Positions 8,592 to 16,572 of a stretch of 33,990 nt of DNA are shown one piece after another. The DNA is taken from assembly GCA_029239605.1 (NCBI GenBank), contig JARBUO010000022.1, positions 1 to 33,990 on the forward strand, in the 5' to 3' direction. How positions within the stretch are numbered: position 1 is the stretch's first letter; every line of letters starts with the position of its first letter. Origin of the DNA: Bacillota bacterium (GTDB taxonomy: Bacteria; Bacillota; Clostridia; Peptostreptococcales; Anaerovoracaceae). Below the pieces are notes generated by a model. The model was not told the DNA's origin and searched no databases. It worked only from the letters and a program-made list of their open reading frames with translations. The position numbers and the translations under genes are program-made.

Positions 8592-9854
8592 TTGATCTAT
8601 GATCTGATAATAATCGGCGCAGGCGCAGCCGGCCTTTATGCGGGAGCTTCCCTCCCCTGTAAAAAAAACGGGCTGATTCTTGAAAAAAGCGCTTCACCTG
8701 GTAAGAAGCTGTTGCTGTCGGGTGCAGGGCAGTGCAATCTCACCCACGGCGGCAGCATCAAGGACTTCATCTCTCATTATGGGTTAAACGGCAACAGAGT
8801 TCGTACCATACTGTACCGCTGCAGCAATCAATCCGTCATTGATTTTTTTACAGAGTGCGGCATAAGTCTCTTTGAGAGAGAAGACGGAAAGATCTTTCCA
8901 AAATCTTTGCGCGCCACGGACATCTTGGATTGCCTGACAGAACAATGTAGAAAAAACGGACTGGAACTGCGGTGCTCCTCGGCGGTAAACAGAATCATTT
9001 ATCACCCAGAATCCGATGATACAGGGGTCCTTTACACCATTGTCAGCGGCACTTCTCATCTGCAGACAAAAAAAATTATCATTGCAACCGGCGGCTGCTC
9101 TTATCCAATCACAGGATCTGACGGCAGCCTTTTTCCCATGCTGCAAGCGCTTGGTCTTTCACTGAACCCGCTGAAACCCGCTTTGGCGCCTCTCTTCGTA
9201 GAGGAATATCCCTACAATGACCTGTCTGGGATCTCCTTTCAGAATGCTGCTGTTTCACTTTTTGCAGCAGGAAAACAGATTGCAGAGAATTGCGGCCCCC
9301 TTCTCTTTACCCATAACAGTTTTTCCGGCCCCGGTATTCTGAACCTGTCAAGATACGTGACATCCGGAATGCAGCTCTCAGTCTGCTACTATCCCGGCAG
9401 GTCAGAAGATGTGGTACTAAAAGAACTCTCCTCTGCTCTGAGCAGTAGCAGCAAACAATTTCTTACGGAGATTTATGAATATTTCAATAGAAACCGTAGC
9501 AAGGAACAGACAGATTTGGAAATGCCAAAACGGTTCCTGGAGGTTCTATGCAAACGAATCGGTATCGATCCTGCAGCAAAAGCTGCGGCAATCGGAAAAA
9601 ATCAGCTGCGGTCCATCGTGAAGCTGATTCTTCAGGATAAATTCGTTCTATCGAAAACCGGCGATTTCAATACGGCGATGGTCACTGCAGGTGGTATTTT
9701 ACTTGATGAAATCAATACAAAAACAATGGAATCGAAACGATACCCTGGGATGTACTTTGCCGGAGAAGTCCTGGATATTGATGGAGATACGGGCGGCTAT
9801 AATCTTCAGTTTGCCTTCTCTTCCGGATGGCTTGCAGCAAACAGTGCCTTCTGA
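8592..9854 (+). CDS. HI0933/BaiN-family FAD-dependent oxidoreductase
   Basis: A 420-aa flavoprotein. The FAD-binding Rossmann motif GAGAAGLYAG is at the N-terminus, followed by the family signature SGAGQCNLTHGG (about residues 40-51). The C-terminus has the second FAD-contacting block: GGILLDEI, then YPGMYFAGEVLDIDGDTGGYNLQFA. Family members include YhiN, HI0933 and the clostridial BaiN, which was proposed to act in bile-acid dehydroxylation; substrate assignment is unsafe because most members are uncharacterised. The start is TTG at 8592, 8 nt after GGAGG; the nearby ATG at 8599 is out of frame. There is no signal peptide, so it is cytoplasmic. It has its own promoter and sits alone. Confidence 0.92.
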   Translation: MIYDLIIIGAGAAGLYAGASLPCKKNGLILEKSASPGKKLLLSGAGQCNLTHGGSIKDFISHYGLNGNRVRTILYRCSNQSVIDFFTECGISLFEREDGKIFPKSLRATDILDCLTEQCRKNGLELRCSSAVNRIIYHPESDDTGVLYTIVSGTSHLQTKKIIIATGGCSYPITGSDGSLFPMLQALGLSLNPLKPALAPLFVEEYPYNDLSGISFQNAAVSLFAAGKQIAENCGPLLFTHNSFSGPGILNLSRYVTSGMQLSVCYYPGRSEDVVLKELSSALSSSSKQFLTEIYEYFNRNRSKEQTDLEMPKRFLEVLCKRIGIDPAAKAAAIGKNQLRSIVKLILQDKFVLSKTGDFNTAMVTAGGILLDEINTKTMESKRYPGMYFAGEVLDIDGDTGGYNLQFAFSSGWLAANSAF

Positions 9855-10029
9855 TAGTTTACCAAAACTACCTGCTCTCTTGATGGTTTACCGCACCTTC
9901 ATTCATGCCCTTTCATATAATGAATATCAAAATATTAAATAGAATGGGGCTTCTCAGAAACGAAATGGACAGTCGGTCTTTGCATGTCTCCTGAGTGTTT
10001 GAGATCCCTCAATTAACAGGAGTAATACT

Positions 10030-10596
10030 ATGGCGATCAAGATATTCATTGACCAGGGTCACAACCCTGTAAATCCAAACGCGGGCGCAGAAGCTGGCGG
10101 TTTTCGTGAACAGGACATAAACTTCGAAGTCGGCGTCAGACTTGCTGCTCTCTTAAACAGCAATCCAAATTTCGAAGCGCGTTTATCGAGAAATTCCCCA
10201 ACAGAACAGATCGGTACCAGTACAACCACCAGCCTTCAAATGAGAGTCGCTGCTGCCAATGAATGGGGAGCAGACTTTTTCATCAGTCTTCACTGCAACA
10301 TAAGCGAAATCCTTACTGCAAGCGGCAGCGAAGCTTACGTATTCCGCGCTGACTCTCCTGCATATTACATGGCAGAACGTATCCTGGAAGGCTTAAACTA
10401 CTATACAGGCCTTCCCAACCGTGGCGTTATGGTCAGAACAAACCTCTATGTTCTAAGGGCTACCTCCATGCCTTCTGTTTTGGTGGAAATGGGTTACATG
10501 TCAAATCCGGTGGATCTCAATCTGCTGGTAAACGACCCGCAAAGTTTTGCACGGGGTATTTACAGTGGTATCCTGACGTATTATGGTCTGGTTTAA
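10030..10596 (+). CDS. N-acetylmuramoyl-L-alanine amidase (Amidase_3), no signal peptide
   Basis: A 188-aa protein consisting of just an Amidase_3 catalytic domain. Zinc ligands are recognisable as His in DQGHN, Glu in GGFREQD and His in SLHCN; the catalytic Glu is in SVLVEMGYMSN. Such enzymes cleave the bond between MurNAc and the stem peptide of peptidoglycan. No secretion signal, membrane helix or wall-binding repeat is present, unlike typical autolysins, so the route to the wall is unclear. It could be released by lysis or a non-classical route, or act on cytosolic muropeptides. The ribosome binding site is AGGAG, 6 nt before the ATG. A strong terminator follows. Confidence 0.9.
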   Translation: MAIKIFIDQGHNPVNPNAGAEAGGFREQDINFEVGVRLAALLNSNPNFEARLSRNSPTEQIGTSTTTSLQMRVAAANEWGADFFISLHCNISEILTASGSEAYVFRADSPAYYMAERILEGLNYYTGLPNRGVMVRTNLYVLRATSMPSVLVEMGYMSNPVDLNLLVNDPQSFARGIYSGILTYYGLV

Positions 10597-10628
10597 AGCT
10601 GCCTCGCACTGAAAAAAGTAATGGGATG

Positions 10629-10665
10629 ATCGCTTCAACGAATGTTCGTTGAAGCGATTTTTTTA
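10629..10665 (+). terminator. Strong rho-independent terminator after the amidase
   Basis: A perfect 14-bp inverted repeat (10629-10642 with 10645-10658) is followed by a run of seven T residues. Confidence 0.93.
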
Positions 10666-10738
10666 TTATATAGGAAATATCATTTTCTGCTATGTAAAAG
10701 GGGCGTGCTGAGTGAAATCATTTTTTCTCTAAAATATC

Positions 10739-10791
10739 TTGACAGAAATCACCGAAAAGTTTATATTGTATATAACGTATATATACAATAT
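10739..10791 (+). promoter_or_regulatory. Promoter and operator of the second YtrA/ABC cassette
   Basis: TTGACA (10739-10744), a 17-nt spacer and TATATT (10762-10767). A perfect 12-bp inverted repeat (ATATTGTATATA at 10763-10774, its complement at 10780-10791, 5-nt gap) covers the -10 box and transcription start. It is the expected site for the YtrA-type regulator encoded next, and is unrelated to the operator of the first cassette. Confidence 0.8.
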
Positions 10792-10819
10792 TTATTTCAT
10801 ATGCTTTAAAGGTGAATCT

Positions 10820-11197
10820 ATGGATATTATCATCAGCAACTCGAGCAGCAAACCGATTTATGAGCAAATTTCTTCGCAGATCAAAGGGATGATATTGAAC
10901 GGCACACTGAACGAAGGGGATGCCCTCCCCTCGATGCGGCTGCTCGCTAAGGAACTGCGCATCAGTGTTATAACAACCAAACGTGCTTATGAAGATTTGG
11001 AACGAGATGGCTTTATTGAAACTGCAACGGGTCGGGGCAGCTTTGTTGCCGCAAAAAATCTGGAATTTGTTCGGGAAGAGAATCTGCGTATGATTGAAGA
11101 GAATCTTCGAAAAGCAGCAGATCTTGCAATTACAGCAAATATCAGTCTTGAAGAATTAACTGAAATTCTTACACTTTTTATGAAAGAGACAGAATAG
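10820..11197 (+). CDS. YtrA-subfamily GntR transcriptional regulator (second cassette)
   Basis: A 125-aa protein with the GntR winged helix (PIYEQISSQIKGMIL, ALPSMRLLAKELRISVITTKRAYEDLERDG, wing ending GRGSFVA) and a short helical tail typical of the YtrA subfamily. The ATG at 10820 follows AAAGGTG. A longer reading from TTG at 10739 would translate the -35 box and is rejected. It is similar in design but clearly divergent in sequence from the regulator at 4947-5342, and its operator is different, so the two cassettes are probably regulated independently. Confidence 0.94.
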   Translation: MDIIISNSSSKPIYEQISSQIKGMILNGTLNEGDALPSMRLLAKELRISVITTKRAYEDLERDGFIETATGRGSFVAAKNLEFVREENLRMIEENLRKAADLAITANISLEELTEILTLFMKETE

Positions 11198-11239
11198 ACG
11201 GCTTAGAGAAATGGCCGAAATACAGGAGGTATCAACACG

Positions 11240-12148
11240 ATGAATCATCATGGAAATACAATGCAGCATCCCTCTGCTGAGCGCTCTCATCACTCCATTG
11301 AAATAAGGAACCTATCGAAAAGTTTTGACCGGTTCCGTCTTGAGGATGTGAATCTTACATTGCCTTGCGGCAGCATCATGGGCGTAATCGGTGAAAATGG
11401 GGCGGGAAAAACCACTACGATTAAACTGATGTTAAATCAGCTCAAGGCCAATGCCGGGCAGATCACCATATTGGGATATGATCATATCAGAGAGGAAAAG
11501 AAACTGAAAGAAGAGATCGGCGTAGTCTTCGACGAAAGTTATTTTCACGACAATATTAAACCAAAACATATTTCTAAAATTATGGCACGGGTATATCAGC
11601 GCTGGGATCATGAGATGTTTTCCGATTATCTGAAGCAATTTCACTTACCGGAAGACAAGATCACCAAGGAGTTCTCCAGAGGAATGAAAATGAAACTTTC
11701 CCTGGCCACGGCCCTTTCTCATCACCCAAAGTTATTAATCCTGGATGAGCCCACAAGCGGTTTAGATCCTGTGATAAGAAATGAAATTCTGGATATTTTT
11801 CTGGATTTCATTCAGGATGAAGAAAATTCGATCCTGTTTTCCTCCCATATTACAAGTGATCTTGAAAAAGTTGCAGATTATATTACCTTCCTCCATGAAG
11901 GCAGGATCATGTTCAGTGAGTCAAAGGATGAGCTGCTTGCAGACTATGGGCTGCTGCTATGCGGAGCCGCTGATTTTTCCACCGTTGATAAAGGGGATAT
12001 TATCGGGCACAGGGAAAATCGGTTTGGCCATGAGATGCTCATTAGAAACAAAGCAAAGATGGCACAAAAATATAAGGGGTTGACCATAGATTCTGTTACG
12101 CTTGAGGATATTATGCTTTTTTATGTGAAAGGGGATCAATTGAAATGA
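11240..12148 (+). CDS. ABC transporter ATP-binding protein (second cassette)
   Basis: A 302-aa ATPase. Walker A GENGAGKTT lies at residues 51-59, the relaxed signature FSRGMKMK in mid-protein, Walker B LLILDEPTSGLDP, and the H-loop in FSSHITSD. A short His-rich extension (MNHHGNTMQHPSAERSHH) precedes the first strand; initiation at the Met at codon 8 is possible, but AGGAGGT sits 9 nt before the ATG used here. Its stop overlaps the permease start in an ATGA, so the subunits are coupled. It is the energising subunit of a bacitracin/YtrB-like exporter of unknown substrate. Confidence 0.94.
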   Translation: MNHHGNTMQHPSAERSHHSIEIRNLSKSFDRFRLEDVNLTLPCGSIMGVIGENGAGKTTTIKLMLNQLKANAGQITILGYDHIREEKKLKEEIGVVFDESYFHDNIKPKHISKIMARVYQRWDHEMFSDYLKQFHLPEDKITKEFSRGMKMKLSLATALSHHPKLLILDEPTSGLDPVIRNEILDIFLDFIQDEENSILFSSHITSDLEKVADYITFLHEGRIMFSESKDELLADYGLLLCGAADFSTVDKGDIIGHRENRFGHEMLIRNKAKMAQKYKGLTIDSVTLEDIMLFYVKGDQLK

Positions 12149-12777
12149 CTGGCTTACTTTTAAAAGACTTTTACTCACTACGCCAATATGGCAAGACCAT
12201 GCTCTTTATGCTGGTATTTTTCGCATTCCTGAGTGCCGGCATGGACAATCCGGCAAGTTTTTTTGAAGGGTTCATGATCATCATGTCGATGATGATGGCG
12301 ATCTACTCTTTTTCTTATGACAATTTGGCAAAATGGGATCGCTTTGGTCTTTCACTCCCGGTAACAAGAACGGAAGTCGTAGCAGGGAAATATCTGCTTT
12401 CTTTGATTCTTTGTATGCTGGGAGGTATCCTTGCATTTCTGCTTTCCTCGGTAATTCTTACGTTCAGACCCGTAGAAGACTTTGGGCTGAAGGAGCATCT
12501 ATATTCTCTGGTAGGGGTTTCTGCCATCGGAATTTTTCTTTTCAGCATCCTGCTCCCGCTGATCTTTAAATTCGGAGTAGAAAAAAGCAGATTGTTCCTG
12601 ATCGCAATCTTTGCAGCACCAACAGCAGCCGTTATTTCTTTCGGTCAATTGGGCATCGAACTTCCTTCTGGAGTAGTCCTCCTCGGTTTGCTGAAGCTTC
12701 TCCCACTCATTGCAGTTGTGGCGTTTCTGCTCTCTTTTCTGGTTTCCAACCGGATCTACTGCTCAAAGGAAATATGA
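12145..12777 (+). CDS. ABC-2 type permease (second cassette)
   Basis: A 210-aa, very hydrophobic protein with about six membrane segments. The start MTGLLLKDFYSLRQYGKTM is typical of small ABC-2 permeases paired with YtrA-linked ATPases; the segment LPVTRTEVVAGKYL after the second or third helix is a conserved feature of that group. The permease has no large extracellular domain, in contrast to the one at 6197-8413. It starts in the ATGA overlap with the ATPase gene. No convincing terminator was found in the 75 bases before the convergent zinc-ribbon gene. Confidence 0.9.
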   Translation: MTGLLLKDFYSLRQYGKTMLFMLVFFAFLSAGMDNPASFFEGFMIIMSMMMAIYSFSYDNLAKWDRFGLSLPVTRTEVVAGKYLLSLILCMLGGILAFLLSSVILTFRPVEDFGLKEHLYSLVGVSAIGIFLFSILLPLIFKFGVEKSRLFLIAIFAAPTAAVISFGQLGIELPSGVVLLGLLKLLPLIAVVAFLLSFLVSNRIYCSKEI

Positions 12778-12852
12778 ACAAAAAGAAAGCCAACCAAGAC
12801 CGACTGTATGATGTTTATATAAACCTTAAAAGTTTACAGGTATTTTGCGTCC

Positions 12853-13917
12853 TCATACAGGAAGGTTCTCCTGGTTGGTTTCCTGGCCGGGAATGGCGAT
12901 TGGTTCAATGGAAAGGCAGGCTAGCTTTGAGGCAGGTCCTGTGCTTTTCCATTTTCCAGTCTTACTGTCCAATTGATATGTAATTTCTTTTGTCCCCGTC
13001 AGATAGACATATTGGGTCTTAAGCTCCATGTAGACAACTACCCTGTCTGTACCTGCTTCCATATCGACGTTATGGGCGATTACCTTAACATTGTTGTAAG
13101 TCCAATCTGAGGGCAGATCATAGTAAAGATTTTCATCAGCAACAACCGTTTTGCTGTCAACCCCTTTGGGTGCATCCTCTTCTTTGGCTTTGTCTTCCTT
13201 TTTATCCTTTGACTTCTCAGCCTTTTCAGTGTTCTTTGAATCCTCGGCTTTTGCTTCTTTTTCTGCTTTCTCGGCATCCACCGCTTCCTTCAGTTTCCAA
13301 CCGCCAAAAATCCCCTTTTTGTAAAGAATGCTGTAACTTTTCGTTACGGTACCCTTTTTCGAAGTAGCATCCGCAGTGGCGTAGATTGTTTCTTCTTTTT
13401 CTTCGTCAGCAGCGCCTCCTCGTTTAATCTCTACGTTATCGATGGTTATGTTCTCTTCTTTTTCCAGGTACTTCTTCAGATCATCCAGAACCTGCTCATC
13501 GTCAGGAGGTTCTTTCTCTCCCAATAGTTTTGGAAGCTCAAAAGGCAATTTTTTTGGAAGCTCCGGCAGATCGAAGGGTAATTCCGGAAGTTTCGGCAAA
13601 TCAAAAGGCAATTCCGGAAGTTTTTGCAATTCAAAGGGCAGCTTGTCCTGAATTGTTTTAGAAACTTTTGTATAAGCTTTATTGTCGGTCAGCTTTTGTT
13701 TTACACCATCGCATCCAAAAAGCAAAACAGAAACCAGAACAAGAAGGACCACAACCGCTGCCGGTATCATGATCCTCTTTGTAAGTTTCTTTTTATTCCC
13801 TTTTTCGCCTTTTTTCGATTTCTTATCTTTTTTTAATGCAGGAGGAACTTTTGCACCGCATTTGATGCAAAAGTTACTCTTTTTCTTTATTTTTTTACCA
13901 CAATTGCTGCAACGCAT
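12853..13917 (-). CDS. Zinc-ribbon, single-pass membrane protein with Leu-Pro repeat and charged linker
   Basis: 354 aa. An N-terminal zinc ribbon (Cys 3, 6, 17, 20) is followed by a Lys-rich stretch and one transmembrane helix at about 49-68. A Leu/Pro-rich tandem repeat occupies residues 93-131. A folded segment (about 140-215), a Lys/Glu/Ala-rich low-complexity linker (about 216-255) and a C-terminal beta-rich domain follow. The topology suggests a cytoplasmic zinc ribbon and an external C-terminal part. Zinc-ribbon plus membrane-anchor proteins are common in Firmicutes and mostly of unknown role. No function is assigned. It starts 6 nt after the stop of the DUF2007-like gene, with no strong ribosome binding site of its own, so translation is probably coupled. 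Confidence 0.88.
   Translation of the reverse strand: MRCSNCGKKIKKKSNFCIKCGAKVPPALKKDKKSKKGEKGNKKKLTKRIMIPAAVVVLLVLVSVLLFGCDGVKQKLTDNKAYTKVSKTIQDKLPFELQKLPELPFDLPKLPELPFDLPELPKKLPFELPKLLGEKEPPDDEQVLDDLKKYLEKEENITIDNVEIKRGGAADEEKEETIYATADATSKKGTVTKSYSILYKKGIFGGWKLKEAVDAEKAEKEAKAEDSKNTEKAEKSKDKKEDKAKEEDAPKGVDSKTVVADENLYYDLPSDWTYNNVKVIAHNVDMEAGTDRVVVYMELKTQYVYLTGTKEITYQLDSKTGKWKSTGPASKLACLSIEPIAIPGQETNQENLPV
13525..13641 (-). repeat. In-frame tandem repeat encoding Leu-Pro-rich units
   Basis: Four units of about 10-11 codons encode LPFELQKLPE, LPFDLPKLPE, LPFDLPELPKK and LPFELPKL (residues 93-131 of the zinc-ribbon protein). The DNA units are similar but not identical, suggesting old duplications kept in frame. 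Confidence 0.85.
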
Positions 13918-13923
13918 ATACTA

Positions 13924-14274
13924 TTACTCTTCGGTTTCATCTTCACCTTGGCCGATCAATTCATCCAGCTCCTCTTCGGTTAAGGAATCAAAATCAACAG
14001 GTTCCCCGGAAATTTCATCTTCCGGAAGTGGTACGGCTATTATTATATTTTTTGCATCTTCCAACGTATCCTTTGGTACATAGATATCGATGGGAAATGC
14101 GCTGTTGGATCCCATGAATATTTCAAGAAAATTGCTGGCTCCTTTATACTTCTTTATCGATGGTATGCCTTCGCTTCTCAGCTTCGATTCCAGAATATCC
14201 GCTTCAAAGCTGTTCTTAGCAGTGCAGAGATATACACCATCCCGCCACTCCTTCTGATCATTCTTATCAAACAT
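13924..14274 (-). CDS. DUF2007-like putative signal-transducing protein
   Basis: A 116-aa soluble protein. The N-terminal 75 residues (VYLCTAKNSFEADILESKLRSEGIPS, then IDIYVPKDTLEDAKNII) match the small alpha/beta fold of DUF2007, a GlnB-like domain labelled prokaryotic signal transducer. The C-terminal 35 residues are very acidic (LTEEELDELIGQGEDETEE). No catalytic residues are apparent. It lies between thrS and the zinc-ribbon gene in the same orientation. AAGGAT precedes the ATG by about 10 nt. A link to thrS function is not evident. Confidence 0.82.
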   Translation of the reverse strand: MFDKNDQKEWRDGVYLCTAKNSFEADILESKLRSEGIPSIKKYKGASNFLEIFMGSNSAFPIDIYVPKDTLEDAKNIIIAVPLPEDEISGEPVDFDSLTEEELDELIGQGEDETEE

Positions 14275-14317
14275 GGTTCAACCGATCCTTTCCCTGTTTT
14301 CGATGAAACTCAGATTG

Positions 14318-16225
14318 TTAGCAAACCTTCTCTTCAATTTCCTGCTTTAGCTTCTCAATAAATTCATCAAGGCCTAATGCGCCCAACTCTCCTTCTTTAC
14401 TGGAGCGCACCGTTAAGGTACTCGATTCCGTTTCCTTTTCACCGATTACGCCGATATAGGAAACTCTTTCGTTTCTCGCTTCTCTTATCTTATACCCAAT
14501 TTTTTCATTTCGAACATCAACTTCAACCCGGAAACCCTCTTTTGTGAGTCTCTGACCAACGGTTTCTGCATATTCAGCAAATTTTTCTGTAACGGTAAGC
14601 AGTTTTACCTGTACCGGAGCAAGCCAAAGCGGGAATTTTCCTGCGAAATGCTCAGTGAGGATACCGATAAAGCGTTCGATGCTTCCAAAAATAACTCTGT
14701 GAATCATAATTGGGGTGTGCTTTTCGCCATCACTTCCCACATAGCTGAGTTCAAAACGCTGAGGCATCTGGAAATCAAGCTGGATGGTTCCGCATTGCCA
14801 GGTTCTGCCAAGACAGTCCTCAAGGTGGAAATCAATCTTAGGTCCGTAAAAAGCACCATCTCCTTCATTAATAATGAACGGCAGCCCCTTTTCCGTCAGC
14901 GCATCTTGCAATGCGCTGGTGGCCAGATTCCATTCTTCTTCCGTTCCCATGGAATCCTCAGGTTTGGTGGACAGTTCTACGTGATACTTAAATCCAAAGA
15001 TATTATATACGTAGTCAATGAAATCGATGACACCAACAATTTCGTCCTTTACCTGTTCCGGGAGCATGAAGATATGTGCATCGTCCTGCGTAAAGGTTCT
15101 AACTCTCATAAGGCCGTGAAGCGCACCGGATAGTTCGTGTCTGTGTACCTGACCCATTTCCGCCATTCTCATGGGGAAATCTCTGTAACTGTACATTTTT
15201 CTTTTATAAGCAAGCATCGCACCTGGACAGTTCATCGGCTTAACCGCATAATCGCCCTCGTCGATCTTGGTAAAATACATATTATTCTGATAGTGGTCCC
15301 AATGTCCCGAAGTATGCCAAAGCGCTTCGCTCAAAATCAGAGGCGTTTTTATTTCCTGATAGCCTCTTTCCCTATGAGCCTTTCTCCAGAATGCTTCCAG
15401 TTCATTACGGATGATCATTCCTTTCGGCATAAAAAACGGGAAACCTGGTCCTTCCTCATAGATTGCGAAAAGATCCATTTCCTTTCCAATTTTTCTGTGG
15501 TCTCTTTTCTTGGCTTCTTCCAGTCTTTCAAGGTACTCGTCCAGCTGCTTCTGCTTGGGGAAGGAAGTGCCGTATATTCTCTGGAGCATCTTGTTTTTTT
15601 CACTGCCTCTCCAATATGCTCCGGCAACGTTCATCAACTTAACCGCTTTGACGGCTCCGGTGGAAGGCATGTGCGGACCGGCACAAAGGTCTGTAAAATC
15701 GCCCTGCTTATAGAATGAAATTACTGCATCCTCGGGAAGATCCCTGATGAGCTCAACTTTGTACGGCTCCTGACGTTCCTCCATATATTTTACAGCTTCT
15801 GCTCTGGGAAGTTCAAACCGTTCCACAGGGAAATTCTCTTGAACAATCTTTGCCATCTCTTTCTCCAGTGCGGCAAGATCTTCATCAGAGAAACGGTGTT
15901 CCAGATCAAAGTCATAGTAAAATCCGTTATCAATCGCCGGGCCTATGCCAAGCTTTGCTTCCGGAAACAGGCGCTTTACTGCTTGTGCCAGAATATGTGA
16001 GCTGGTATGACGGAAGGTATGATTGCCGTCTGAATCCTCGAACTTCAGGATTTCCAGGTCACTGTCTTCCTCCAGCTTATAGTCAAGTCCCTGAACTTTG
16101 CCGTTCACTTTGCCGGCAACAGCTTCCTTTGCCAATCCATGATGGATTGATTTTGCCACATCCAGAATGGATGCGCCTTGATCTGCTTCTCTGACACTGC
16201 CGTCCTTCAATGTAATCTTTATCAT
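14318..16225 (-). CDS. thrS: Threonyl-tRNA synthetase
   Basis: ThrRS charges tRNA-Thr and edits mischarged Ser-tRNA. The 635-aa product has the normal length and all domains: TGS (1-62), the editing SAD domain with HTSSH at 73-77 and DLCAGPHMPSTG, the class II catalytic core with the zinc-binding MNCPGAM, RHELSGALHGLMRVRTFTQDDAHIF and IMIHRVIFGSIERFIGIL, and the C-terminal anticodon-binding domain. The ATG at 16225 follows AGGAGG by 5-6 nt; an in-frame GTG 21 nt upstream lacks a site. Clostridial thrS genes are commonly controlled by a T-box riboswitch, but none could be recognised upstream. Confidence 0.98.
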   Translation of the reverse strand: MIKITLKDGSVREADQGASILDVAKSIHHGLAKEAVAGKVNGKVQGLDYKLEEDSDLEILKFEDSDGNHTFRHTSSHILAQAVKRLFPEAKLGIGPAIDNGFYYDFDLEHRFSDEDLAALEKEMAKIVQENFPVERFELPRAEAVKYMEERQEPYKVELIRDLPEDAVISFYKQGDFTDLCAGPHMPSTGAVKAVKLMNVAGAYWRGSEKNKMLQRIYGTSFPKQKQLDEYLERLEEAKKRDHRKIGKEMDLFAIYEEGPGFPFFMPKGMIIRNELEAFWRKAHRERGYQEIKTPLILSEALWHTSGHWDHYQNNMYFTKIDEGDYAVKPMNCPGAMLAYKRKMYSYRDFPMRMAEMGQVHRHELSGALHGLMRVRTFTQDDAHIFMLPEQVKDEIVGVIDFIDYVYNIFGFKYHVELSTKPEDSMGTEEEWNLATSALQDALTEKGLPFIINEGDGAFYGPKIDFHLEDCLGRTWQCGTIQLDFQMPQRFELSYVGSDGEKHTPIMIHRVIFGSIERFIGILTEHFAGKFPLWLAPVQVKLLTVTEKFAEYAETVGQRLTKEGFRVEVDVRNEKIGYKIREARNERVSYIGVIGEKETESSTLTVRSSKEGELGALGLDEFIEKLKQEIEEKVC

Positions 16226-16349
16226 AAATACCTCCTGGTTTATCACTTAGTAGCCTGCCCAATCTCTATCAAAATTGCCGACAGACTCATGCATAGAGAT
16301 CACAAATCTATGATTTGTAGATTTCTGCTGCCTTATTTATCTTACTCTA
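16226..16349 (-). promoter_or_regulatory. Structured thrS leader without a recognisable T-box
   Basis: Two perfect inverted repeats lie in tandem before the thrS ribosome binding site: a 7-bp stem (16302-16308 with 16312-16318) and an 8-bp stem (ATCTCTAT 16262-16269 with 16293-16300) with a 23-nt loop. A weak minus-strand promoter, TTGAGC (16367-16372), 17 nt, TAGAGT (16344-16349), would give a leader of about 110 nt containing both. The T-box core AGGGTGGNACCGCG is absent. This may be a protein-binding leader or simply structured RNA. Confidence 0.4.
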
Positions 16350-16498
16350 TATTTGACAATAAAGTTGCTCAATAATATAATGCATCTGTAGAAATTTTCT
16401 TACATCATGTCATATGCTCATAAACATGATTCAACGAACGCTTCCTCTATGCAATGCTGTATGTTGATGGTGCGTTCATTACATTTGCTTATTTCATC
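16350..16498. other. Gene-free spacer with inverted repeats between thrS and the SGNH gene
   Basis: There is no credible gene here. Two inverted repeats are visible: ATCATGT (16404-16410) with ACATGAT (16424-16430), and GAACGC (16436-16441) with GCGTTC (16472-16477). Their role is unknown. Together with the leader, this makes about 350 bases without coding sequence. Confidence 0.5.
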
Positions 16499-16528
16499 GA
16501 GACAATAGGCAGATTGCCTCTTTATAAT
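16499..16528 (+). promoter_or_regulatory. Probable promoter of the SGNH hydrolase gene
   Basis: A consensus TATAAT (16523-16528) lies 18 nt after GAGACA (16499-16504), and 44 nt before the chosen start codon. Confidence 0.5.
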
Positions 16529-16572
16529 TATATGCTATAGGATGAATTTGTCAAGAAAAGGGAGTGGAAACG

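Noticed and set aside
10739-10819. Extended N-terminus of the second YtrA-type regulator from TTG
   Set aside because: It would translate the -35 box, -10 box and operator; the ATG at 10820 has a suitable ribosome binding site and aligns with the family.
12813-12824. Palindrome GTTTATATAAAC in the spacer between convergent genes
   Set aside because: Short, AT-rich, and without a T-tract; no support as terminator or operator beyond chance.
12774-12983. 69-codon frame starting in an ATGA overlap with the second permease
   Set aside because: The start geometry is tempting, but most of the frame lies antisense to the zinc-ribbon gene and the product has no recognisable features.
13442-13651. 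Ser/Gly/Lys-rich repeat protein on the plus strand
   Set aside because: The repeats are the antisense reading of the Leu-Pro repeat in the zinc-ribbon gene, which has the better frame and domains.
14648-15718. Two long plus-strand frames opposite thrS
   Set aside because: Both are antisense to a complete and highly conserved thrS, and have no plausible start sites.
16247-16572. T-box riboswitch upstream of thrS
   Set aside because: Looked for the conserved AGGGTGGNACCGCG core on the minus strand and a terminator/antiterminator pair; neither is present.
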